A stretch of DNA of 64,000 nt from Chionis minor (taxonomy: Eukaryota; Chordata; Aves; Charadriiformes; Chionididae), in contig VZSF01001072.1 of assembly GCA_013398295.1 (NCBI GenBank), positions 216,299-280,298 of the forward strand, written 5' to 3'. Position numbers and translations under genes: made by a program. The notes beneath the pieces were generated by a model, which was not told the DNA's origin, ran no database searches, and saw only the letters and a program-made list of their open reading frames with translations. Positions 1 through 12,300 of this stretch are shown piece by piece (the stretch's first letter is position 1; each line of letters opens with the position of its first letter).

Positions 1-235
1 TACCACTCATTTCCTCTTAGACACTGAACCATTGACTGTAACTCTTTGGGTGTGGCCATCCAGGCATTTCCTTATCTGTCTTACAGTCCATCTGTCAAAC
101 CCATATCTCTCGAATTTAACAGCATGAATGTTGTGGGGGGCTGTAACAAAGCCTTTGCAAAAGTCCAGGAAGATTATATCCATAGCTGTTCCTTTGTCCA
201 CTCATGCAGTCACTTTACAGTTGAAGACCACTAGA
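1..235 (-). mobile_element. CR1 LINE fragment (reverse transcriptase part), cut by window edge
   Basis: Minus-strand translation of 7-201 gives recognisable CR1 reverse transcriptase sequence: a degenerate LDFCKGF (usual CR1 form LDFSKAFDTVPH), then KFERYGFD, then CLDGHTQRVTVNGS. This segment lies upstream of the FADD catalytic box, which would fall to the left of the window. Homology fades near 235, so the copy is 5'-truncated inside ORF2, as is usual for CR1. It is non-functional. The assignment rests on motif recognition only. Confidence 0.85.
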
Positions 236-2298
236 TTAGTCAGGCATATCTTCAGCTGAAGAAAGAAAGTAAAAAAGAAGGAATGAGTCTAGGCATCAAA
301 ACATCTACATAATGTTCTTCAGAAATAAAGTCCAATTGAACTCATCGAATTTTTCATGTAAAAAAGTCTGAAGGTTTAGGTCTTTTGCTTAATCGTGCTT
401 CCAATTTCATTATTAAATTATAAATTATTAAATATTAACAGTAATGATTTGTACTTATATTTAATAAATGAAACATATTAATAAAGTGTCTGTTATGGTG
501 TAACAGAATAGTCCACTTACATATTATAATACTTTCTTAAAAGACACGCATACTTGCAAAGTTTTGGAGCTGCAAATATGCGTAGTACTCAATAACTTTA
601 ATTCCCAATATTAGCTGGTAAATATAACTCCACAAAAAACCTTTGCATACATAAAAGATTCCATATGAAAGAGGGTAACTTGGTGGAACCTGTAGGATGG
701 ACAGAAATTAAAAAAAAAAATAAATATCTGGAAATATTTGAAAACAATGATATTTAAAAATACACATCTTCACGATGCAATTTATTCTTATTTCAAAGCA
801 TGCTATCATAAAGCATTCTATCCAGTCATCACATTGTGTAAAAAAGTAAGGTACCCATTAAAAAATCCTTATTTGTTCAAAATGGAGAACAGGTTTCTAT
901 CTTTGCAACATGAATACATGATAAGAGATTATTCATTTATTTTTCAGATCAGACAACTGGAAAAGAATAATTTGATTTCCAGTCTCTCCCCTGACCCCAA
1001 GTGAAAAGATAAACCGATTTGTTTTCAAACCACCACTCCACATTCCTCCCTCATATTTCTTTATTTATTTTTAATTATCTAATTTAGTGGTTAAAATCAA
1101 GCTACTATTTACACAGCTTTACTCTTTTTTTTTTTTTTCCTAAGAATGTCTTCATTTTCTAGACTACATTTCCTATTTTACTAAACAGTTGAATATGATC
1201 ACTTTTCTGGGCTTCAGCTATTATTTTTGAGCAAAGAGGGAAAGTTCCTGAAAGCTATTTTTCTGTTATAGAAACCTCTGTATAATTATTTTCAGATACA
1301 ATATGTTAAGGGGAAAAAAAGTTGACAAAATCACACATTTTGCTTTAGCTCCAATCATCTTTTCAATATTTCTTTGGGGAATTTGGTATGCTAAAGTTTC
1401 ACTCCTAATCTGAACAAAAAATAATCCCAAATTTTGAAGTTTCTTGTGAAATATTTTCCATTTTTTTATTTAGTTCTGATTATTTTTTTTTTAAACAAAA
1501 ACTAGTCAATTATCATCTGCATATATCTGGATTTAAATGACTTATATCAAAAAAGAATAGGAAAGCTCAGAATAAATACAGGTAAAATAGGAATATTTAC
1601 TTGATTAGGCTATCCATTATTTTACTTCTTTCCATTTCTCTATTTTGACTTTGCACTTCACAGCTTCCAGTGCTATGGTGCATATCTTCAGTAAGTGAGA
1701 GCTTCATTTATCAAAAAAAAAAAAAATCTCTATTTAGTCATTCAATACAGTTCATCCTGTGCACTAGATGAGGCAGGGAATATGTGAATAAAGCAAATAA
1801 TCATGCAGTTTTACCTGCCTTGTAGCATACATGACCAGTCACTAGCAGTATTCTTTCTGTTATGGCTTGATAACAAATAGAGTAACTTTAGCCTTATACA
1901 CTTTTTTGCTTGAATAAAACATTTCTGAGATTTCATTAGAAGTACATAGTTTATATAATTACTGTTTATGTTGAAAACTTTGCTTCACCAGCTCAGTCCT
2001 TAAATTTCTAAAGCAGTCTTTCATAGTTTGTCCCCTGTGAATCTGTCCTTAGAAATGTCTGCACTATACACTAAAACAATGCTTATATTAAAACGGAGGA
2101 GCACCTCTGTGGAGCTAAAACTGGGAAAGACAAAGGTATGCTAGATCTTTCTGAGAAATCACTAGTGGAGCTTACAGTTTTCCTCACTGAGATTCATTTT
2201 TTGATCCCTGTGTTACAGAATTTTTCAGCTAGAATTTGAGTCTTTAAAATGTTTGTCAGTAGAAAAAGTCTGTTGCTGGATTCCTCATGTGGGCCAAT
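236..2298. other. AT-rich unique DNA, no gene seen
   Basis: AT-rich sequence with several short A or T runs (for example near 710-721, 1124-1138 and 1714-1726). The only open frame of note, 738-1004 (+), has no recognisable domain, is lysine/phenylalanine-rich as expected of AT-rich DNA, and has no supporting context. I see no repeat family that I can name. Confidence 0.6.
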
Positions 2299-3999
2299 TT
2301 CATAGAGTCATAGAACTAGTAAAATAATCAAGTCCAACCATCAATCTAGCACTGACAAGTTACTATTAAACCATGTCCTTCAGCACTACATCTACATGTT
2401 TTTCAAACACCTCCAGGGATGGCGATTCCACCACTTCCCTGGGCAACATGTGCCAATGCTCGATAACCTTTTCTGTGAAGAATTTTTTCTAATATCCAAT
2501 CTAAACCTTCTCTGGAACAATTTGAGGCTATTTCCTCTCATCCTGTTGCTTGTTACTTGGGAGAAGAGACCAACCCCCACCTTGCTGCAATCTCCTTTTA
2601 GGTAGTTCTAGAGAGCTTCAGGCTAAACAACCCCAGTTCCCTCAGGCACTGCTCACGTCGTGTGCTCTAAACCCCTCATCAGCTTTGTTGCCCTTCTCTG
2701 GACACACTCCAGCACCTTAATGTCTTTCTTGTAGTGAGGGGCCCAAAACTGAACACAGTACTCAAGGTGGGACCTCACCAGTGCTGAGTGCAAGAGGACA
2801 ATCGCTTCCTTAGTCCTGCTGCACACACTATTTCTGATGCAAGCCGGGATACTACTGGCCTTCTTGGCCACCTGGGCGCACTGCTGGCTCATATTCAGCC
2901 AGCTGTCGACCAATACCCCCAGGTCCTTTTTTGCCAGACAGCTTTCCAGCCAGTCTTCCCCAAGCCTGTGGTGTCACCTGGGGTTGTTGTGACCCCAGCG
3001 TAGGACTTGGCACTTGGCCTTGTTGAACCTCATACCACTGGCCTCTGTCCATTGATCCGGCCTGTCCAGATCTCTCTGTAGGTTTATCCTATCGTCAAGC
3101 AGATCAACACTCGCGCCTAACTTGGTGTCATCTGCAAACTTACTGAGGGTNTGTCGACCAATACCCCCAGGTCCTTTTTCACCAGACAGCTTTCCAGCCA
3201 GTCTTCCCCAAGCCTGTGGTGTCACCTGGGGTTGTTGTGACCCCAGCGTAGGACTTGGCACTTGGCCTTGTTGAACCTCATACCACTGGCCTCTGTCCAT
3301 TGATCCGGCCTGTCCAGATCTCTCTGTAGGTTTATCCTATCGTCAAGCAGATCAACACTCGCGCCTAACTTGGTGTCATCTGCAAACTTACTGAGGGTGG
3401 ACTTGATCCTCTTGTCTGGGTCATTAATAGAGATATTAAACTGAAAAGGTCCCAATACTGAGCCCTGGGGAACACCACTTGCGATCAGCTGTCAACTGGA
3501 TTTAGCTCAATTCACCACCACTCTTTGGGCCTGGCCTTCCAGACAGTTTTTGACACAGAAAAGAGTAGGCTTATCCAAGCCATGAGCAGCCAGTTTCTCC
3601 AGGAGAATGCTGTGGAAAATGGTGTCAAAGACTTTACTAAAGTCTAGGCGGACAACATCTGCAGCCTTTCCATCCTCCACTAAGTGGATCACCTTGTCAT
3701 AGAAGGAGGCTAGTCAAGCAGGACCTGCCTTTCATAAACCCATGCTGACTGGGCATGATCACCTGGTTGTCCTGTATGTGCTGCACAATGGCACTCAAGA
3801 TGATCTTTTCTATAACCTTCCCTGGCACCAAGGTCAGTTTCTTGCATAGTCCTTCCAGCCATTCTTGTAGATAAGCATCGCATTTGCTATCTTCCAGTCA
3901 ACTGGGACCTCCACAATTTGCCAGGACTGCCAATAAATGATGGAAAGTGTCTTGGTGAGCACTTTGGTCAGCTCCCTCAGTTCCCTTGGGTCGATCCCT
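2299..3999 (-). mobile_element. CR1 LINE, 3' part of ORF2 plus 3' tail (contains a duplicated segment)
   Basis: The 3' end lies at the left, where a degenerate CR1 tail (catagagtcatagaa) is followed by the conserved 'aagtccaacc' block. Moving right on the minus strand are the ORF2 C-terminus (frame 2392-2580), the thumb region (2653-2913, with [12 protein letters not shown]), the RT active-site stretch [11 protein letters not shown] and a [14 protein letters not shown] block near 3450-3477. Further right are a degenerate LDFSKVFDT (3507-3692) and sequence upstream of the palm to about 3999. Frameshifts and stops break it throughout. A 247-bp internal segment appears twice around a single N at 3151 (see the separate entry), so the true copy is shorter than the coordinates suggest. 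Confidence 0.9.
2904..3398. repeat. Direct duplication of 247 bp around one N
   Basis: Positions 2904-3150 and 3152-3398 are the same CR1 sequence, separated by a single N at 3151. I see two substitutions near the start (TTTTTTG versus TTTTTCA context) and otherwise the same text. The second copy continues smoothly into unique CR1 sequence. This is what two overlapping contig ends look like when they were abutted instead of merged. A real tandem duplication is possible but would not need the N. Confidence 0.9.
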
Positions 4000-4393
4000 T
4001 GGGGATGTAACTGGGCTCACTGGAGAGGCACCTGGGGATGGTAGCCCGGCACTTGTGGGGCAGTGTGCTAGTATTTTTGAGATTCAGAAGGCTTACTGCC
4101 CCTTAAGGGCAAAAAATACATGCCCAACTGCCTCCCTGAAATGTTTATATGTCAATGCACGCAGTATTGGGAACAAACAGCAAGAATTAGAGATCTGTGT
4201 GTGGATGTGGGGCCACGATCTCATAGCAATTACAGAGACATGGTGGGATAGCTCGCTTGACTGGAATGCTGTCATGGACAGCTGTGTTCTTTTTAGGAAA
4301 GACAGGCCAACAAGGCAAGGTGGCGGAGTTGCTCTTTATGTGAGAGTGCAACTGGATTGTATCGAGCTCTCCCGGGGGGGATGAAGATAGAGT
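4000..4393 (+). mobile_element. CR1 LINE, ORF2 endonuclease start, opposite strand to its neighbour
   Basis: Plus-strand frame 3986-4384 contains the start of the CR1 apurinic-like endonuclease: LKCLYVNARSIGNKQQELE, then HDLIAITETWWDSS with the catalytic Glu of the ETWW motif, then FRKDRP and GGGVALYVR. It begins in what looks like the ORF1-ORF2 linker and ends abruptly after the CIELS region. It abuts the minus-strand RT part at about 3999, so the two blocks are head to head with the middle of ORF2 missing. This fits a 5' inversion during target-primed reverse transcription (twin priming), though two independent insertions cannot be excluded. Confidence 0.85.
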
Positions 4394-4416
4394 AAATAGA
4401 ACTATCCCAGTAAATC

Positions 4417-4475
4417 CTAGAATTGTCCAGGTTTGAAGGAGCCTTTAAGATCACTAAGTCCAACCATGGAATATT
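4417..4475 (-). mobile_element. CR1 3'-end scrap
   Basis: A short degenerate match to the terminal CR1 block: a tail-like 'cctagaattgtcc', then a variant of the usual 'ggttggaaggaccttaaagatc' box, then 'aagtccaacc'. Only about 60 bp is recognisable and no ORF2 sequence follows it. Confidence 0.65.
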
Positions 4476-4479
4476 CAGA

Positions 4480-6354
4480 TGAGTGCCTGTCCTTTTTGCA
4501 ACACAATTTTCAAGTGTAATTAATCTGTGATTGCTTATCTGTGTAGTGACATCACTATCTGATAAAAGGCACAAACTCTTTTTAACCAGAACAAAGTTGG
4601 AGGATTTATTTTGCACAGACAGGTCTTTTTTTCTGAAATACTAGTGACTTTTTTCAGGATAGAAGGTAATACAAACATGACAGCATACTCTGGCTGAAAA
4701 ATACAGGGGCACTGTACATACCCCTTGCATTCATAACTTGTATTTATGAGATCCTATAATTAGCTGCAAAGAGACAGACTTCAAATGTGAAAATGTTTTG
4801 AATGTGATTGATTCTCTTAATTCCTTCATCAGTTTTAAATTGATCACATTTTCAATTTTATGTTTGGTTTACAAAATGGTATACTGAATCAGTACTGACA
4901 ATACGAGATAACATTATCCCCGCCTCTCTAACTAACTTCTCGTTACAATGATCCAAGTAGCAGTGCTATTTTTTTCAGTTTCTAGATGAAAAAACTGCCA
5001 TGTATGAAGTACTCTGACTGTATGAACATATTCCCATAATATATATTGAAATCACTTGCCTAAATGCATAGAAAGTGCATTGAAAACCAGCTCCCTGTTA
5101 CCTTAGCAAAGAAATAGGAAGTCACTGAAAACTTTAATGACCCCTTTGGAAAGTGAGATCCTGTATGATGGACAGAGCTGAGGACAAGATATCCTTCCAC
5201 ATCAAAATGTAATAGTTTATATTTTAATGTCCTTAGAAGAAAATATCAAAGCTTTAAAAACTGCCATTGTAGCTGTTCTCCCATATATCCAAAATTACTT
5301 TGAACAGGATCAAGTGGATAAGATTTCATTTAATTTATGCTTTCATTTGGATACTCTCGCCAACTTGCTGATAAACATGTGAAATACTGCCTAGCACATT
5401 TCTGGTGCTTTACACTCAAGCTGGCTGCTATTTTCAGATGTACTGGTAAGTGGCCTGCTTTTCTGCTAGAACGAAGTCTCAACTGATCAGTGCTGATAGT
5501 TCTCCCAGTATCTCCCCACAGACCTCATCATACGCTCAGGATACACTGAGTCCTCCCTCACTTCCCTGGTTAAAAATATCAGAGAGAGCAGAAGTGAGTG
5601 AACTGGTGGATATGACCTCATATGCCTCACAGTCGGCTTCACTCAGCTGTGTCATGACTACCTCAACATTTTTGAGGCTCTGAGGAGCTGGGTGATTTAG
5701 ACATTGAGGCATATAAGACCATAGCTCTGTTTATACAGTTTGGGAAGGGACAAAAGCATAACACTCCCAGGTAATCTTACAGGTAGATGACTTGCTTTTT
5801 GAAGATCTTTTCTCTAGTTGTACTAACAACTACTTAAGGAGTCACTCTAATCTAATTAATGAGAGGTCCCTCAGAGGGAGAAAACTGATTGAAACCAGGG
5901 GAGACCTCCATATTGCCAAGTAAATGATAAAAAGGCTCCACAGTCCAGTCTTATATGAGATACACACACCTCTCATGTCTCACATCAAAATATATTCAAG
6001 CATCAGATGCCCTGGATGGTTTTAGGAAGCTTTATTTCTCCTTATAGTCTCCTCTCCTGTTCTGGTCTCACAATCTGGACATCTCACCTCTTCTAAGTAC
6101 AGTGATACAACTTTCCTTAGACATGTTTAGCAACACATCCCTGCATCTGTTTAATGGTACAAAATAAGCCTTCCTCCCCCTGAAAACCTGTGTTGTGTTA
6201 CTGCTTTGGCATAGGATCTGATGGACAAAAGAATTCCTTAGAAAACTCAGGTCAGGGGTCCTATTTCTTAAGAAGTATATCTGTCTCTGGAATGCATAAC
6301 TCCTACTTTTACCATAAAACAGAAAGGTGACAATCAAGATAATGGCAATGAAAG
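4480..6354. other. Unique DNA, no gene seen
   Basis: AT-rich with a slightly GC-richer stretch at about 5400-5700. Open frames at 5450-5683 (+) and 6068-6337 (-) have no recognisable domains or splice context. I see no recognisable repeats. Confidence 0.55.
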
Positions 6355-6380
6355 CAAGCTATTAAAAACAAGCTATTAAA
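6355..6380. repeat. 12-bp direct repeat beside a CR1 3' end
   Basis: CAAGCTATTAAA occurs at 6355-6366 and again at 6369-6380, ending where the CR1 tail begins. It may be a small local duplication made at insertion or later slippage. The same 12-mer is not visible at the other end of the element, so it is not a standard target-site duplication. Confidence 0.8.
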
Positions 6381-9335
6381 TCACAGAATCACAGAATTAC
6401 AGAATGGTAGGGGTTGGAAAGGACCTTTGGAGATCATCTAATCTAATCACCCTGGCAAAGCAGTTCACCAAGCGCAGGTTGGACAGAAATGCATCCAGGT
6501 GAGTTTTGAATATCTCCAGGGAAGGAGACTCCACAATCTCTCTAGGCAGCCTGTTCCAGTGTTCTGTCACCCTCAAAGTAAAACAGCTTTTCATCATGTT
6601 AAAATGGAATTTCCTGTGTTACAGTTTGTGCCCGTTGCACCTTATCCTGTCACTTGTCACCACCAAAAAGAGTCAGTCCCCATCCTCTTGATACGTGCCC
6701 TTTAGATACTTTCAAGCATTGATGAGATTCTCTGCCAGTCTTCTTTTCTCCAAACTAAAAAGACTCAGCTCTCTCAGCCTTTCCTCATAACAGAGGTGCT
6801 CCAGTCCCTTGATCATCTTTGTAGCCCTATGCTGGACTGTCTCCAGTAGTTTCTTGTCTTTCTTGACGTGGGTGGCCCAGAACTGGGCACAGTACTTCAG
6901 ATGTACCCTCATCAGGGCAGAGCAGAGGGGGAGGATAACTTCCCCCAACGTGCTGGCCACGCTCTTCTTGATGCACTCCCACGTCCCTCTCTGCAGAGCT
7001 GCTTTCCAGCACGTCAGCCCCTAACCTGTACCGGTACATGGGATTATTTCTCCCTAGGTGCAGGACCCTACACTTGCCCTTGTGAAATTCCATTAAGTTC
7101 CTCTCTGCCCAAGCCTCCAGCCTGTCCAGGTCACGCTGAATGGCAGCACAGCCTTCCAGTGTGTCAGCCACCCCTCCCAGTTTTGTGTCATCAGCAAACT
7201 TGCTGAGGGTACACTCTATGCCTTCATCCAGGTCATTGATGAATACACTGAACAGGACTGGACCCAGTACTGAGCCCTGGGGAACACCACTTGGTACAGG
7301 CCTCCAACTAGACTCTGCACTGCTGATTGCAACCCTCTGAGCTCTGCCTTTCATCCTGTTCTCAGTCCATCACACTCATCTAACCCACACTTCCTAAAAT
7401 TACCTATGAAGGTGTGATGGGAGACGGTGTCAAAAGCCTTGCTGAAGTCAAGGTAGAGAATGTCCACTGCTCTCCCCCCATGTACCCAGACAGTCATTCC
7501 ATCACAGATGGCTATCAGATTGGTCAAACATTTCTGCTTGGTAAATCCAGGTTGACTACTCCTGATAACCTTCTTTTCCTCTACATGCTTAGAGATGGCA
7601 TCCAGGATGAGCTGTTCCATCACCTTTCCAGGGATGGAGGTGGGGCTGACTGGCCTGTCGTTTCCTGGGTCCTCCTTCTTGCCTTTTTTGAAGACTGGCG
7701 TGACATTGGCTTTCCTCCATTCCTCAGGCACCTTGCCTGTTCTCCAGGACCTTTCAAAGATTATGGAAAGTTGGTTTGCAATAACATCTACCAACTCCCT
7801 TGGCACTTGTGTGCATCAGAGCCCATGGATTTGTGGGCATTGACTTTGCCTAAATGATCTCTAACCTGATCCTCCTAGATCAAGGGACAGTCTTCCTTAC
7901 CTCCAGGGTCTGGGTTTCCTGAGGACTGGCCTGAGCAGTAAAGACTGAAACAAAGGAGCCATTCAGTATCTCTGTCTTCTCTGCATCCTGTCACCAAAGC
8001 ACCTACCTCATTTAGCAGCAGGAACACATTTTCCCTAGTCTTCCTTTTTCTACTGCTGTACCTGAAGAAGCCCTTCTTATTGCCCTTGACATCCCTTGCC
8101 AGGTTTCATTCCACATAGGCTCTAGCCTTCCTCGTTGCATCCCTGTATACTCTGACAATGCTCCTATACTTCTGCCAAGTGGCCAGTCCCTTTTTCCACA
8201 TTCTGTCAACTTCCTTCTTCAGTCTGAGTTTTTTTTCAGAAGCTCCTTGCTCATCCATGCAGGTTTCCTGCCTCATTTGCCTGACTTCTTGCTCCTAGGG
8301 ATGCACCAATCTTGAGCTTGGAGAAAGTGGAGACTAAATACTAACCAGCTCTCTTGTGCCCCCCTTCCTTCGAGAGCCTTAACCCATGGGGTTCCTCCAA
8401 ACAGGTCTTTGAAGAAGTCAAAGTTAGCTCTCCTGAAGCCCAGGGTTGTAATTCTGCTTTTTGCACGCAAAGTTTTCTTCCACTCAAGTTCCTGAACTCC
8501 ACTATCTCATGGTCGCTGTAGCCAAGGCTGCTGCCAGCCTTCACATCCCCAAATAGTCCTTCTTTGTCATCATAAGGTCCAGCAGTGCACCTCTCCTCCT
8601 TGGTTCCTCCACCACCTGTGTCAAGAAGTTACCATCAATCGCCTACAGAAACCTGTGGGACTGTGAGTGACTGGCTTTTTTGTCTTTCCAGCAAACGTCA
8701 GGATAGATGAAGTCCCCCATGAGAACCAGGGCCTGTGAATGTGCCGCTATTTCCAGCTGTCTGTAGAAGGCCTCATCAGCGTCCTCTTCCTGATCTGGTG
8801 GTAAACACTCACAACACCGTCTCCCATATTAGCTCAAGCCTTTATTCTTACCCATAAGCTGTCAACACATTATTCATCCACCCCTAGGCAGAGCTCGATA
8901 GATTCCAGTTGCTCTCTCACATAGAGAGCAACTCCACTACCATGCCCCACTGGCCTGTCTTTCCTAAGAATTGCATAGCCGTACACGACAACATTCCAAT
9001 CATGTGAGTTATGCCACCATGCCTCTGTAATTGCAATGAGATCATGGCCCTTTGACCGCACACAGATCTGTAGTTCTTTCTGTTTGTTCCCTGTGCTGGG
9101 GGTGTTGGTGTACAGGGATTTCAGAGAGGTAGTCAAGCATGCGGGTTTCCCTGGAGGGCAGCAAGAGGATCCACCACAGCCATTCACACCCTTGAGGTGG
9201 TTGGCCTTCTGGATCTCATCTTGGGAGTCAGCTAAGGCACATTTGTCCCTGCTCTGGTTGGCCTGGCTTAATCCGCAGCTGGCTAAATTGGTGTCAGCAT
9301 TGCCACCTTGGACCCCAATAAAACACAATATTAGA
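6380..9335 (-). mobile_element. CR1 LINE, nearly complete ORF2 region with 3' tail
   Basis: The longest well-preserved CR1 in the window. Its 3' tail is at 6380-6405, with three tandem variants of the 8-bp CR1 terminal repeat (tcacagaa / ttacagaa), followed by the conserved ggttggaaaggacc box. The 5' end lies near 9335 in the linker before ORF2, so ORF1 and the 5' UTR are absent. It spans endonuclease, connector, RT and C-terminal domain in order but is broken by several frameshifts. Copy length (about 2.9 kb) is close to that expected for ORF2 plus tail of a roughly 4.5-kb CR1. It probably belongs to a younger subfamily than the 14.7-18.4 kb copy because motifs and tail repeats are better kept. 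Confidence 0.93.
6400..9328 (-). pseudogene. CR1 ORF2 (endonuclease-reverse transcriptase), broken
   Basis: An intact protein of this kind nicks target DNA and copies the LINE RNA. Visible parts on the minus strand, 5' to 3': endonuclease start (frame 8870-9328) with SLKSLYTNTPSTGNKQ and ITEAWW, where the usual T before WW is A. The endonuclease end has GYSDHEIVEF, with the catalytic SDH at 8509-8517. RT follows in frame 7351-7806 with SIIFERSWRTGKVPEEWRK and LDFSKAFDTVSHH. Frame 6827-7354 has [15 protein letters not shown], and FADD sits at 7187-7198. The thumb is in frame 6712-6960, and the C-terminus in frame 6397-6597 with EHWNRLPREIVESPSLEIF. The frame changes at least four times, so no full protein can be made. 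Confidence 0.9.
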
Positions 9336-12300
9336 ATACTAATATTAAATACTACTCACAATACTAGTAATGCAACCTCTTTCACTTAAATTACAATGTG
9401 TCAGGAGGATCAGAGTTAATTGTGACTGTATCAGTTCAAGACCAAGTCTAAGACATGTAATGTTGAATCTTTTACTCAGAAAATCTATAGTTTAGTCACC
9501 TGAATCATTCACAAGTGAGTGATGAATTGTTCCATCCACATGTAAAACACAGGACAAGCAAGAAACTTGATGTGTTAAAGTGAAGCATATTTTGAAATGC
9601 ATTTGGATAAAATAAGACAAAATTCTGATACATTTTATTTAAAATACTATGATTTCTTTCTTTAAGGTGGTAGAAGAGCAGAGGAAACAGAAATGAACAC
9701 TGCAGAGAGAAGATGTCAAATGAAATGTATGGTTTAATTAAAAACTTCTCAAGATTTGACCTTAGCTTTTTTTCTGAGTTGAACAGTGAACCAAAAAATT
9801 AATTTTTTTGCATAGCTCTGGCCAGACCATAAAAGACAATGACACAATATTAAGTTCAGAAATTGCTAGTTACAGTTTTACTGTGCTTTTCTCACCTGAT
9901 TTTTTCAGTTACCTTTTAAAGTATTTTATTTATTATAAAAATATGATTTATTAGTCTGTCTCAAACCAGAAATAGATGACATATTATTTTGCAATTACTT
10001 CTGATGCAATACCTGCAGAAAAACATGGTCGTATTTTTGTTAGGAAAGCCATTAAATTAAACAGCAAAAATGCTAATTATTTTCCTGAAATATAGGAATA
10101 ATTGTTAAAGAGCTTGTGTAAAATACAAAAAGTTCTGAATATAGTTTCTATGCAATTCATGAAAGACTAGCTGAAATTCTATTTATGTAAGAGACTGAAA
10201 AAAAATTCTGAAAGTTTGGCTTACACAAACATTTCTTTATTAAGGTATATTCAACTTAAAAAGTTTGTAAATAGATTTTTTATTCTTTTAATTTTGAATA
10301 AATTAAGTTACTGTCATTCACTGTTATAAAATATATTTATTTTTATCTTGTCTTAGTCTTGCCACACTGAGCACCAAATAAATTATATTTTCCTATCCAA
10401 AATGTTTGCAAATCTAAGATCTTGTTCTGCAATTTGCAACTAAGAATTGACCTCGCACTACTTTGGGATCTCAGCAAAGCCACCAGAGCTTTACCTCAAT
10501 GGATGGCATGATTTAACTTCCCCTGTTGTAGGATCTAACTACAATATGATGGACTAAATGTCCATTTATGTACATATAAAATATAATTGTTGCCTTTCTA
10601 TTAAAGGCAAAGCAACGGTGTTATTGTTCTTGTTTTCTTTAATAGCCCATGTTTTTAGTACTCAAGATATGAGAGGCTTCAGATTTCTTTTCAGCCTGAC
10701 AAGGTTCAGACTTCCAGCTTCTGTCTCCCAAATTAATACCTGAGCAATAAACAACAAGCTAAACTGTTTATGTATTAATGCAGCCATTAAAACCTACTGG
10801 CAGCATTAATTCATATTGCTGTTCTGCCCACAGGAGATCTGATGGTTCATTTTGCTCTCTCTGATCTTTTCAAAGGAACTTTATACAGAAAATTTGGACT
10901 GAAGATCTTACAAGAGATAGTTGTTCACAAGTCAAAACAGTAGTTTTAAAAAATACAGTTTGATAAGTGGTAAATGCTAATTAGTACCTGGATGCATGAA
11001 AGAATATGAGAATAAATAGGAATACATTTATAGGAGCAAAGGGAAAGTTTATTTGGGAGTTTAATACATATTACTATTGAGACATCTAGATTGTACAATG
11101 GTGGGCACAGAGACCACTGAAGGGCCAAAATGCTTGGCAAGAAAAAGAGGATATTTTTTAATAATCTTTAGCTGGATAAAGTATGGAAAGAGTATGGAGG
11201 CCTGGACTGGAGATTTCATCAATGAAAAGTTAAGAACCATGTTTGGAGAGCTAAACAGCAAAGAAAGTTGCTACCTGCACAGAGCCTGGAAACAAGGGAC
11301 AAGTTATGAAAAAAATATTACTGTCCTTTTGTTTTTATGTTAAAATAAACACATGAAGTGTGGAAATAGCATGCCTAGATATATTTGCATATGGACATTG
11401 TTGTATTTTCTCTTTTTGTAAATAGAATAGCTATCATTACTAAAGCCCTAGTGTCATCCTTTTGAAAAAAAATGGCAATTGTGGGGAAAACCCTGTATTA
11501 AGTTTAAGAAGATGTTAGTGCCAGAGTGTGTATTTTTACAAAATTGCTAGTGTGTGTTTCTGTACAAGATTGCTTTCTGGAAAAAAAGAAAACTTTGAAA
11601 ATCAGATAAATGTTTGGAGAATTAGAAATAGTTTCAGCAAATAAAGCAGTTAAGAGTGCAAGAGTAAAGCAATAGATCACGAGGGTGTTTTGGATTTGAG
11701 GTAGTATGCAGCAGGGTATGTGGAATCTAATGCACAGGCAAACAGGCAAACAACATTATAAATACCATAAAACTACATCAAAATATTTACTGTTTTGATC
11801 ACTCTGTGCATTAAATAGAACTGAAGGATATTAAAAGAAGTAGAGATTTGGAATTACATATACAGGCTAAGGAATTTTCAGGTTTTTACACCTTTAGAAG
11901 TGAAAGCATTACAAATACTAATGTATCAGCTCCTATTTTACTATACTAAGCACAATCACATTATTCACATTATTTGATAAAAATAAGCATAAAGACTAAT
12001 TTTTTTTAAGATGAGTGAAACATATTCTTTCCTCTGTGTTTTAAGCCCACTGAAGGCATGTCTGACCAGACAGCCTCCAAGAGACAAAATCGGATCCCCC
12101 AAGCACTTCTGTCTCACCATCTCTCCCCACTCTGATGCTGCCACCTTCCCACCCTGCCTTGCACCTACCCTGGTTGTTCAGGCAAGCAAATAAGGATGGA
12201 GCGTGAACTGAAGTGTAAATTCAGCTCTGAGCATTCTCATGGCTGAATTACTCCTTCCATCTGAATAGGTAGAACCTGAAAGTTGATAAAAATATACTAA

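Noticed and set aside
6355..6380. 12-bp direct repeat as a CR1 target-site duplication
   Set aside because: Both copies are on the same side of the element and no copy is visible at the 5' end near 9335.
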